A DNA stretch of 64,000 nucleotides from Agroathelia rolfsii (lineage: Eukaryota; Basidiomycota; Agaricomycetes; Amylocorticiales; Amylocorticiaceae), in the NCBI GenBank assembly GCA_018343915.1, contig JABRWF010000003.1:4464001-4528000 (forward strand). The letters are read 5' to 3'. This document shows, piece after piece, positions 11,182 to 21,841 of the stretch. Numbering within the stretch: position 1 is the first letter of the stretch; every line of letters starts with the position of its first letter. The notes beneath the pieces are model-generated. The model ran no database searches, was not told the origin of the DNA, and was given only the letters and a program-made list of their open reading frames with translations. Made by a program: the position numbers and the translations under genes.

Positions 11182-13769
11182 ATGAGCCTAGACAGGGCCT
11201 CCGTAGGGTCCTCCACGATTTCAAGGCGGAGGCCTACCATCTGGCAGATTATTTCCAACAAACCTAGTCGTTCATACCGCTTCCCCTCAGGGACACAACT
11301 ACACTCGATCAAGTCCGAGATGGCCAAAGCTGCACAAGAGGGCCGTGAACCACCACCTGCACCTGCACTGTCCCCAGCCCCGGCCCCTACAACGCCCGTT
11401 CCGCGCTCCAACAGCGATGATAGTATTCGGAATAAGCAGGGAATACAGAATACCCCGTACGACATTGACTCCGAGGGCAGCACTCGATCGAGTTCAGATG
11501 ATTCAGACGACAACGGCAATGAGCCCTTTTACCCTTCGGCCACCACTCCTCGTCAATCTATGGTGCAGTCAGAGGCAGCGTCAGCCAAGAAGGACCTGAG
11601 TATCGACCAGGTGGTTATTACAGCTTTGAAGAATACCGACACATTACGGGCGCCTCCATCATCAATGGCTACTTCGCCGACAACATCACAAGATTCTCTC
11701 TTCGCGTCCTCGCGCTCGCCAGTAACGTCCGCCACATCTCTGCCTCCTAGATCTGCTGGGTCTTACACCGATGAGGATTGGGTCAGAGAAAACGAATCTC
11801 CCAAGAACTACAGGCCTTCTCTCCCTCGAATTGTTTCACATCCCGTAACATCTACGCCCAGTACTCGGCGAACATCTACATTGCGCGGTAGTAGCTCAAG
11901 TCTGAATCGTATCATGTCGGTGGTGTTTGAGGAGGACGAAACACCTGGTGCCACACCAAAGTCTCCACCTCTTCCGTCACGCGCTCCGGCTGCACGACCT
12001 GTCATGACCGCTGAGAATGACAACCCCCAGTCTCGAGCAGCTGTGGCACTGTCATTATCAATTGATCGGCCCAGGTCCGCGGCTCTATCCCGTGCTGCGT
12101 CCGAGAGCGACCGAAGACGAAGGGCGTCTCTACCACCGCTATCTCGAATCGCCTCCTCTGTGACTTCAAATACTTCCACCACGAGTTCCTATCGTACTAA
12201 AAAAAGTTCTCCTCTGACGTCTTCTACTTCTGTCATCATTCCGCCTCCTCCCCAGAATGCATCTGAATCCCTTCCCTCAAGGGCTACCCAGCACTACACA
12301 TCACTTACGCTTCCTACAGCCCCTTATGATCCTAACTCGTCATCAAGACGCACAGACACTGTGGATCTCACGCGCTCCGGTGATGCCCAAACTACAATGG
12401 CAACTGTAGAAGTAGTCTCTGGGCTCGCTTCTGCATCCACATCGTCGTTTATAACCCTTCGCCGATCAAGCCCTAAATCCACGTCTGAACCCATTTTGGG
12501 GTTTGTACACCATCTAAAACCCCCGTCTCATGTACCCGCCTCAGGGCTAATTGTACAAGTATGGGCTGTTGCCCTGGACCGCCTTGATGTGAATCTTTTG
12601 CGTGGTAAAGAAGCAGGATATATTCCCGGGAGAAGTTTTCTGGGAAGAGTGTTGAGGTTGGGGCATAATGTACCGGACCGGGTCGCAAAGCGAGGGGACT
12701 GGATTATTGGGTTGCTTGAAGCTCACCAAGTAAGTTACTGGGTTAAAACTCGATTATCTAACTATGCTTATTCATCTCTGCTCGTCAAAAGTGCGGCGCA
12801 TTGTCACAGTTCATCATCGTAGATCGGCATCGAATAATGCGTGTCAATCATCCGTTTGTGCCTAAAGTGCCATCTTTATCGTTATATCCCGGGGCTCGTC
12901 CGCCAACGATGGGCGAGCTGGTTCTGCTCCCGCTCATCGGCATCCCTGCCTACCGCGCTGTTCAAGCAATACGTGCCAATGTTCTCGAAGTGTCCTCTCC
13001 ATATATGCATTCTTCACCAGCGCGGCGTATCCTGATATTATGCGGACACACAGGCGCTGGCTCTTTGGCAGCTAGAATGTTTGCAAAACTTGGCTGGCAT
13101 GTCGTTGTGCATGCCCCTACGGAGCATGAGCTCGAAGAGAAAGATGAATACCCACCACACGACTACACCTTATTAAAGCAGAGGCTGGGTGTTGCCGATA
13201 TACACGAGACGCGCAGCCACGAATCAGACGTGATTAATTTCATAAACTCGTTCATCCCGTTATCCCCACCACCGCCGCCTAGACGGACATTATCACGCTC
13301 CTTGTCTCGGTCTTCATCATACAGGTCCAAATCAGCACCAACAAGTCCCGTGCACATGTCGTTGCCCCAGTATCCATTCGATGCCGTCCTGGATGCTTAT
13401 GGCGGGCGGGCTGTGTGGGAGGCCTGTACGAAGATAATACCCCCACAAGCGCCGTTTGTGACGCTCGTAGGCGACGACAGAAGCTCTGCTATCCCGACCA
13501 GGTCGTCACGGTGGGAAATGCACAAGAGGTCTGAATATCTGCTCGTCAGCGCCGATATCGATGTAGACTGGGACGGCAAGAATATTCAGGACTCGTTGGA
13601 GGACTTTGTCAAGGCAGGGGTGAGGATTATAGAGGACATAGATGGTCCCACTGGCTGTGGGCTTCACGGAGAGGTGCCGATGGAAGACGCGGGGAAGGTG
13701 CTGTTGGAAGAGGATACCAAGGCGCAGCTGACTGAGGGCGGGGCGCTCATCGTCAAAATAGCTAGTTGA
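11182..13769 (+). CDS. MDR-superfamily (zinc-type ADH / quinone reductase-like) oxidoreductase with long disordered N-terminus
   Basis: There are two exons, 11182-12729 and 12792-13769, in phase, giving 841 aa. Residues 1 to about 430 are low-complexity and Ser/Thr/Pro-rich, with no domain I recognise. From about residue 435 the protein follows the medium-chain dehydrogenase fold. It has a GroES-like half (ALDRLDVNLLRG, IPGRSFLGRVLRLG, GDWIIGL) followed by a Rossmann half with ILCGHTGAGSLAARMF, where a G-rich nucleotide loop is expected. A Ser/Arg/Pro-rich insert (PLSPPPPPRR onward, about 40 residues) interrupts the Rossmann half. The zinc-binding cysteines of classical alcohol dehydrogenases are not evident, so a quinone-reductase-like or non-catalytic role is possible. 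The first ATG (11182) is preceded by a (GAC)n run and is the earliest good start. The substrate is unknown. Confidence 0.8.
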
Positions 13770-14256
13770 AATTGGCGGACATCTTGTTTTGTTTTTGTTT
13801 TTTCGTTCTATCTTGCTTGGTTGCTTTCTTTTTCTTTTCTTTTTTTTCCAACATCTTATGGACTTTTTCACAGCACGCAAACATAAATATTTATATTAGG
13901 GTATCTATCCTGTAATTGTACTGGGCCATATTGCCTTGGGTGTTAGATGGACATTTGCTGTTTGTATATAGGTCTACATTTGGACATTTTGAAGCTTGAA
14001 TCAGACGTCCGAAATATCACGTGAGTGGTGGCGCCATAGTCGTGTTTGTGTCATAGCGCATCTTGATCAGACTTGGACTTATTAGCACTCGCTGCATTTG
14101 GGTGGCTGGCTACTCAATCACATCCTTCTCTGCCCCAGACATCGTCAGGGCTTTTGTGCTTCTATGAGAGATTTTGTGTTTAAATTTTGCTAGAACTCTT
14201 CAAGTCTCCCTTTCTCTCCAAGTCTTGATAATAATACCTCTGGAACTTGTCTGATA
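13770..14256. other. Intergenic between MDR gene and FIG4
   Basis: T-rich 3' region of the MDR gene followed by the FIG4 promoter and leader. A CACGTG E-box lies at about 14019-14024 (atcacgtgag). No gene seen. Confidence 0.5.
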
Positions 14257-17200
14257 ATGTCTTCGTCATTCAACAAATTCATCTTCTATGAGAATCGCAC
14301 ACGCTTCTACATCGTGGCCTCTAATGCATTAGACACACGCCACAAGATTGTCAAGATTGACCGGACCTCTCAGGATGAGCTGACGGTAGTTGAGGACGAT
14401 GCCGAGTATACCGGGAAGCAGATGAGTGCCAACCTCAAGATGTTGGATGAAGGAAACAAGGCGAGTGGAGGGCTGGGGAAGGCTAGAGTAATATCCGGTA
14501 TTGCAGGTGTGTGACTGGATCTTGATGTTAACTTAGGAAAGATAAACTTGTGTTGTTGAAGGTGATATATGGGTTTTCTCTTCTAGGTTTTATTCGCTTT
14601 ACGGCAGGATGGTACATGATCATCGTTACTGGTCGGACCGTGGTTGCACTCTTGGGAGGTCACTACCTCTATCATTGTGAAAGCACAGAGATCGTTCCCG
14701 TTTGCTCGAATCACAAAGTTGAGCGCCAGGCAGAGGAGCAGCGGTTAATGAATATATTTAAACAAGTCGATATGTCCAAGAACTTTTATTTCAGGTATCT
14801 ATCTCTCTTATAGGGTCTTATTGTTCGACTGTTTTACGATACTCACGGATTTTCAGTTATACTTACGACCTAACGTCTACTCTACAACACAACCTGACGA
14901 ATACCAGCCGGTCTGTACACAAGGCATGGCAAATCAACGATAGATACGCGTGGAATTTCCATATGATGAAAGCTCCGTTCAGCGAGAACCCCCATGCAAA
15001 GCCACATTGGCTTATTCCCCTAATTCACGGACATGTCGACCAAGCGAGTGCGTATGATGTCTACTGTGGTCAAAATATGTAACTGATGGCTGAAATGTGT
15101 AATTTTAGAACTTACTGTCCTCGGCCGGGTCATCTTTGTTACGCTCATCGCTCGCCGATCAAGACATTTTGCTGGTGCACGCTATCTTAAACGCGGTGTC
15201 AATGATGAGGTTTTTAGCTCTTGTTTTTTTTATATATGTCTTATTTCTAATAATGGATTTCCTCCGAAATCCATTCATATTTATCCAGGGCAATGTGGCG
15301 AACGAAGTAGAGACAGAACAAATCGTTGCTGAGGCGCTCACAACACCATTCTATTATCCGGCGAGGAGAGAGGAAGGTGTTCCGAGTAAGCAGAACCGGA
15401 GGCCTAGCCCTCATTACACGAGTTATGTTCAGGTATTGTTATGTTTCTCAATCTCTTCATCTTTTCTATCGTTTTACAATGCAGTTCCTTCTAGTATCGT
15501 GGCAGCATCCCTATATACTGGACTCAAGAAACCGGAAGTATGGCTCCGAGACCGCCTATTGAAAGTAAGTTACCGGGTCCTGTTTTTAACAGATCACTTT
15601 TACTCATGGGGATTTGTGGTAAAAAGTCAATGTCGTTGATCCATTCTATACGGCTGCCTCTCTTCACTTCGATGACTTGTTCCTCCGCTATGGCGCGCCC
15701 ATAATGATATTAAATTTGATCAAGAAGCACGAGAGCGTACCTCGCGAATCAAAATTGTTGGATGAGTACACGCAATGCGTGGAGTATCTCAACCAGTTCT
15801 TACCGGAGGATAAGAAGATGTCATACCGCGCGTGGGATATGTCGAGGGCATACAAGACGTGCGTATACCGTATATTAGACAATGCCGTGCCACTCTTACG
15901 CTATTTGGGTGATATAGGAAAACCCAGGACGTGATCAGCTATCTGGAAGATGTTGCAGAGGAGTCGATTCAAATGACGGGATTCTTCCATTCTGGTGCCG
16001 AACCTTTTTCACATCATAGTCATGGGGAGAATCAGTGCGTGGCTGCCATTTCTTGGTGATGAGTAACTATAACCTTAACTTTCCCGATCGATAGAGATGT
16101 TATCTGGCGCGATACTATCTCTTTACAAAACGGAGTATGCCGCGTGAACTGTGTCGACTGTCTCGATCGTACCAATGCTGCCCAATTTGTTTTTGGCAAA
16201 CGGGCGTTTGGGCATCAGCTGTACGCGCTCGGCGTGGTGGATAACCCAAACCTTGCTTTTGACTCGGACGCGATCAACATGTTGACGGAGATGTACCATG
16301 ATCACGGAGATAGTATGTGTACTAATGCATGGTTTATGATGGTTTGCCTGACTTCCTTGCCTTTTTGGTACTGAAGCAATTGCATTGCAATACACGGGTA
16401 GCGCACTCGTCAACCGCGTGGAGACTTACCGTCGTATGCCGCACTGGAATAGCCATTCTCGTGATCTGATCGAAAACATTCGGCGGTTTTATACGAATTC
16501 TCTCCTCGGTGAGTGTGGGAACATTGCAAAATATTACTACCTTGTGACTAATGACAAGGGTTGCCAAAGACGCCGATAAACAGGCGGCCATTAACCTGTT
16601 TTTGGGCGTACAGTCAGAACGTACAATTTCCAACCCAGCGCGTCGTAAGGGGTACCAACAATGGTTCCATCGAGAACACCTCGAGCCCCCGGCCGTCGTT
16701 GAACAAGGCTTACGGAAGTTATCTGAAATGATTGCTCGAAATGGGGATTTCTGGATGGAGTATTATCGACCCCTACTATTCACAACGCTCCAGAAACACT
16801 TTGTGTATTCGATGAACAGCACGTTGAGGCTTCCGGGGTGAGAATATCTCCGTCTATTGGTTTTCATATAGATGAAGTGCGAGCATCGGCTAACTGTTAA
16901 TAATGAATGGAACAGGAAAACGGTCAAAGACATGAATACCAGTCCGTTCTCGCCTCACAGCCATGTGAGCGCCCATCACCCGAGGCAAGTATCTATCTAA
17001 CACGATCCTGATCATGTGTTTAGCCAGCCGCTGATAAATAGCTGTGTGTAGGATTATGCAAGGTGTACGAAGATGGATTAGCTCAGGCCCGCATAGCAGT
17101 CAATCCAAGAAGGTAAATGGGAAGCCGGTTTTGCGCTCGGAGGTCAAGAACAAGGTTCCCCATCGTCCTGAGGCCGACACCTCCACGGAGGCGGTGGCCC

Positions 17201-17625
17201 TGCAGATGCTAAATCCCGTTGTCGCTCCCGAAGAGGAAGAAGAATATCAGGGGTAAGTTTACGTATCCCTTTGATTGTGATCGCTGTTGTAGTTGGCCCT
17301 GTGACGTGCCAAGACTTATTTATGTTGTTGTCTCCGTTTTCATATGTGGCTGCTACATATTCAACTCTATTTTCTATACAGATATATCGATCAAGGGCAG
17401 GAGCTCATGGATGCGCCTGACACTGTGGCCGAGCGTAATGACTTGGAAATATACCAACTCGCGGTCAGCATGGCGATGGGGGAGGTACCAGAGGGCCGTA
17501 GGGACGAAGCGACGGAAAACCAGTTTGCGTTGTATGTCGAATGTGGCTCCCCACATTTTTGGGATGGAGCTGCACAGCCAGTGGGATTTGATTATGAGCG
17601 TTGGCTCGGGGCCAGCAAGATGTGA
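14257..17625 (+). CDS. FIG4: FIG4-type Sac-domain phosphoinositide 5-phosphatase
   Basis: This is a PI(3,5)P2 5-phosphatase of the endosome/vacuole, working in the PIKfyve/Fab1-Vac14 complex. The fourteen phase-consistent exons are 14257-14506, 14587-14794, 14857-15047, 15109-15209, 15289-15432, 15495-15564, 15627-15862, 15928-16034, 16095-16312, 16377-16508, 16570-16837, 16916-16984, 17052-17252 and 17382-17625 (812 aa). The Sac domain is complete: [11 protein letters not shown] at the N-terminus, [11 protein letters not shown], then [12 protein letters not shown], and the catalytic C-x5-R loop [10 protein letters not shown] with Cys455 and Arg461. FIG4-specific features include [11 protein letters not shown] and the C-terminal motif RLPGKTVKDMN. 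The intron at 16985-17051 uses a GCAAGT donor, because no GT site keeps the frame. Start 14257 begins [14 protein letters not shown], the usual FIG4 start. The junction 15862/15928 is chosen by frame. Confidence 0.92.
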
Positions 17626-18493
17626 GACATTTCGCTTTTATTTGAACTGTCAATATCGTCATCGCAAAATGATGATGAATACAGAAAATGAACACATTAT
17701 TACGCGAAGATATACAAGTGTTGACTGGATGGCGCAAGGTGGTTTTTGATTGATTGATTTTGATCCCTCTATGCCTGATTTCTCTTCTTGAGCGCTAAGG
17801 CATGGTAGCCTCAGAAGAACACCGCCAACACGTGGGTCGTCGCATGTCAGCCAGGATGCATACCTCGTTATCGTATGTGAAAAAGCATTCCGCAAAGCTT
17901 CCGTCTCGATTGCTAGTGAGAAGGAATGTAGGCGGAGGCGTTGCAGTTTGAATGCGTTAGTTATCTCATCGTGGTGCCTGGCTTATGACAGTCACTGCTT
18001 TGTCAGCAACTGATGCATGTCTGTCATTGACAGCTCTATTGATGGCTTCGTTGTATGCCAAGCGCAATCTATATCATAGCAGCATTGGTAAGTCATCCAT
18101 ACTGCATTGTACACGCCGAGTGCAAGCCGCTCATTCTAGGCCAGTGCAAGGGCCAACAATGCTTTCTATCTGCAGTATATTGCAAGAGGTCCCTGCTAAG
18201 AGGGGCTGTTTTCGATAACACTTAACTAAGCCATTGATGTTTCAGTCTTTGGTGGGCAGTTATAACGAAAGTAGTTGATGTCTTGCCAGGAATGGGCAAA
18301 CTGCCTCAGACCTGAGCGTCTAATCTGTCGCATTGATGCTCCGCCGGTCTCTTAACAACAGATCCTTTATGAACACCGCCTGCATGTGTGATCTTCAAGC
18401 CAGGCACGTCTATAAATCGGAGGACTCAGCGTTCTTGTCCACCCAGCGAGTTGCTTGCAGACCAGCATCCACCCTCCCACCTTTGCTTTCATT
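17626..18493. other. Intergenic, promoter of MARVEL gene 1
   Basis: Unremarkable sequence ending in a TATA-like element, tataaat, at 18411-18417, 83 nt upstream of the ATG at 18494. No further gene seen. Confidence 0.5.
18411..18417 (+). promoter_or_regulatory. TATA-like element of MARVEL gene 1
   Basis: tataaat lies 83 nt upstream of ATG 18494. A tataaa occurs at the same distance upstream of the paralogue. Confidence 0.5.
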
Positions 18494-19419
18494 ATGGCTG
18501 GTCTTCACCTCACCAGGATCGTCCTTTTAGCGCTTACTCTTCTCTTTGCGCCTATCGTACTCGGACTATCGGCCCATGCGATCAACTTCAGCACCGAGTT
18601 CTTTGGGATTTACTTCTACTTTTCCGCACTGGGAGTAGCTACTGCTGTCCTTACGATCCTCACTCTGCCATTCATGTACGCACATTCTCATACTACATAC
18701 ATTCAACAATCTTAAGCGCATTCATCCTAGGCTTATTGTGGACTTTACGAGGAAAGGTGCTTTCACTTCTAAAGTCTGGGTAGAGCTTTTGTGGCTCGGT
18801 AAGTGATTCTGAGGTAGAAAGAATTCATTATTGATCAGGCTGGCATAGGCATTCTCTGGGTCCTTTGGCTTGCGACTGGTGCTGATGCCGCTTCCACTGG
18901 TCTTTTCGTCGGTTCTTGTGACTATATCGAGAGTATGTCCCCCGCAAGGAGTGGCCTGAGATCTTTCATACTAACTGAACTATAGCTGAGATCAACACTG
19001 CATGTCATGAGTACTATGCCATCATCGCATTTTCTTTCTTGGCTTGGATTGCCCGTAAGAAACTTCAATTGAGGCTTATAAACGTAGAAAATTAGCTCAC
19101 CATATCTCTAGTGTTTGGCTATTGGGTCACCCTGTTGATATTCGCAATTATTGGCTCATCTCGAGGCCACAATACCTGGTTTAGCACAGTTCGCGATGGC
19201 ACTTTCTTGGGCCCTACTGATGGTGCCGCTGCTGCTCCCGCCTCGGCGCCTGCTCCAGCTCCAGAGACGGCATACGCCCAGCCTCAGCCCCAACCTGTGT
19301 ACACTCCACAGCCCGGCCTACAGCCCCAGTATACTGGTGTAAGCAACGCACAGACTTACAGCTCTGGTTATCCTCCACAATCGGGTGCTCCCACCCAGGG
19401 AAGCTACGCCCAGGTTTAA
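18494..19419 (+). CDS. MARVEL-domain four-helix membrane protein (copy 1)
   Basis: There are five exons: 18494-18675, 18731-18798, 18849-18932, 18986-19054 and 19112-19419 (236 aa). Four hydrophobic segments are visible, beginning IVLLALTLLFAPIVLG, YFYFSALGVATAVLTIL, LLWLGILWVLWLATGA and AFSFLAWIALFGYWVTLL. The loop between helices 3 and 4 contains two cysteines (GSCDYIE and NTACHEYY), as in many fungal MARVEL proteins. The cytosolic tail after residue about 165 is Ala/Pro/Gln/Tyr-rich. Such proteins are thought to organise plasma-membrane or vesicle domains; nothing in the sequence gives a more specific role. A TATA-like element lies 83 nt upstream of the start. The next gene downstream (20480) is a diverged paralogue with the same exon order and a TATA at the same spacing. 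Confidence 0.85.
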
Positions 19420-20479
19420 TGATATGGTCGGGTACTCGGAGGCCAAATGGCTGATGGAGTTGTGGTATAAGAGATTACGATTTAATAGCATATCCTTTTG
19501 TATATTTATTGTTTGATGGTAATCTTTTGGACTTGCTTTGTCCTCCTTGGATGACAAGCGTTGACAAGAGCACTTGATGGACACGCATCTTTCCTCTTTT
19601 TGATTGTCTGTTCTATCACTGTCTTCATGTTCTCTCTACATTGCAATCGATTGACATGGCCATATTGTTCATCAAAATACTTGTAGCGATGAAAATAAGC
19701 TATTCTATACTCAGTATGCTTCCGTCCTGCAACTTCAGTCGTTGAAAATACGGGAGGTACGTCACGGTCAGCCACCCACCACTCACTTCATAAACTTGGG
19801 GTCTTCCGGATTATTAGGTTCCTTCCTTCATTTTTTTCGACACATCATGTGAGATATATCATGGCTAAGACTTGAGCTTAACAGAGCGACTTACAGTGAC
19901 CAGAACATCATCACAGATGTAACTAGCATAGCTGATATGTCTACATATTTGAATTCGTTAGCATCTGAAGTCTGTCTATCAAGTGACGCAAGATCAGGAA
20001 AAGATATCACGCTGTATGCATTACTGCGGATGCTGTGTCATTATCTATTTTGAGCGCTCTAACATGTCAACACTATTAATCTGTGAACTGGCGTCCTCTT
20101 TTACTCGTTAATACTTGCTAGTTTGAAACTCGTTATGCATCCATGATCTGCAACGAAAATTACAGCGCCGTTTCGAACCTCTGGTGCATTGCATACTTCA
20201 AGTTGCAAAATATTTGAAGACTGGGCAACACTAAGACTGATGCAATGCTGTCAAATGGCGGACATATCCGTGACTGTCCAAGTTCTCAGGCACCTCGCGA
20301 CCTACTACACTATAATACTTCACGACGTTTCGATGTCTCTAAAGGTTCAGAGCGCTAGTCTGTCAAATCTGGCTCCACTTCACAACACTCAAAGGATATA
20401 AACCCGGCCGAGTTAGTGATAGACGTCAGAGACCCATTAACACACGTACCTAGAAAACAACCATTCCCTTGACCTCACC
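19420..20479. other. Intergenic between the two MARVEL genes
   Basis: A gene-free stretch of about 1.06 kb. It ends with a TATA-like tataaa at about 20397-20402, 83 nt before the ATG at 20480. Open frames here are short and without domain content. Confidence 0.5.
20397..20402 (+). promoter_or_regulatory. TATA-like element of MARVEL gene 2
   Basis: tataaa lies 83 nt upstream of ATG 20480, the same spacing as in the paralogue at 18494. Confidence 0.5.
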
Positions 20480-21443
20480 ATGGATCTTAAGAGAGCAACA
20501 TACATCCTCAGACTGGTGACACTGGTTGCCACCACAGTCTTTGCTCTTATTACGCTCATTATCGCTATCACGCAACTTGCTGTTTCTATCTCTCAAGCCT
20601 CTTTTTTCCTTGCATCGGCCGTGTTAACTATCGTATTTCAAACGCCTATGTCCGTATCATCATTTTACTAGCTTGTTTTGAGATGCAACTACTCATCTGG
20701 AGTCTATTTCAGGATCGCAATTGATTTCCTCCGTGTCGGCGCTATTACATCATGGGTTTCAGTTGAATTGGTTGTTCTAGGTGAAGCTTTTTTTCGCCTA
20801 GTACGAGCCACTACATGGGTTCTTACGCATAGTTGCTGGAAGATATTGATGATAAAGTTGTTAGGATTTCTTCAGATTCTTTGGGGAGGTGCTTGGGCTT
20901 ATCTAGTTTCAACTGTTCCTTGTAAGTGGAACTCCCATTCCCTAAATTCTCTTTGGCATAAAGCTCATTTGTTTGATCCAAGTTATCGACGGGTTAGGCG
21001 CGCTCATGGCGATTTCCCTTCTCATAACTCTCTTTCGTTAGTCTTTTTTCTTCAAGATATCCCCACCGTCTTGCTTCTCTCTTGTGTATATATGAGGGCT
21101 TATACTTACTCAACACTACTTAGAGGGGACCTATTGGACCTTCCTCTTGGTGCTTGCTATAATAGGCGTCGCCAGAGGTAGAAAAACGTGGACGAGCACT
21201 GTGCGCCAGGCCGACTTTATCGGGGCACCGCCAGCGGGTGATCTCAATTCTAAGGAAGCGTCGGTGGATCCATTTAACAATAATGGCGGGGCGCAGTACG
21301 GACATGCCTTGCCGCAGAATGGGATGCCATTCCAGCCACCGACACCTACGAATGTCTATACTAATTTGCCGGGTATGCGTGGGGGAAATATGAGTATGAA
21401 CACATTCCATACGAACACAAGTTCTTTGCCTTTGGTATCTTGA
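20480..21443 (+). CDS. MARVEL-like four-helix membrane protein (copy 2, diverged)
   Basis: There are five exons: 20480-20649, 20713-20780, 20865-20921, 20983-21036 and 21124-21443 (222 aa). The order of helices and intron positions mirrors the gene at 18494. Helix 1 is about LRLVTLVATTVFALITLII, helix 2 about ISQASFFLASAVLTIVF, helix 3 begins VVLGFLQILWGGAWAYLV, and helix 4 is TYWTFLLVLAIIGVARG, which corresponds to the same position in copy 1 (FAIIGSSRG). The cysteine-containing loop of copy 1 is replaced by a short VPFIDGLGALM stretch. The tail is Asn/Pro/Gly-rich. The acceptor at 20864 is chosen over a nearby alternative because only it keeps the frame. I infer a tandem duplication followed by divergence. 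Confidence 0.72.
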
Positions 21444-21841
21444 GCTTGAGAAACGACAACTGCTCGAATTGTATCAACGGCCTCAAGATGACTGCATCTA
21501 CTTGAACCTTGGTTTCTTCTTTCTGATCTCTTTGGCCTATCCACTCCTTACAATAAATTACCTATACACTCATTTGAATTTACCACGCTCTTTTAGTTAT
21601 ATAGTCATCACAGCTTAGTATGTAATCATCACAACCAAAGAAAGGTCTTGCAGTACTTAGCTGGCGGTTGATTCATTATAGAGTACAGCCTCGCAATTCG
21701 TTTAGATATATGTTTTGTGGTATAAAACAAATCCAAGTCCTTTGCTGACCAGACTTCGCATATGCAAAATAGACCGTAATGGATGGATACAAAAAGCAAC
21801 TAGTAGTTAACAAAAGTATACAAAGACTGGCAGTTCTGTTT
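21444..21841. other. Convergent intergenic region
   Basis: 3' flanks of MARVEL copy 2 (plus strand) and the nucleostemin-like GTPase (minus strand). No gene seen. Confidence 0.55.
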
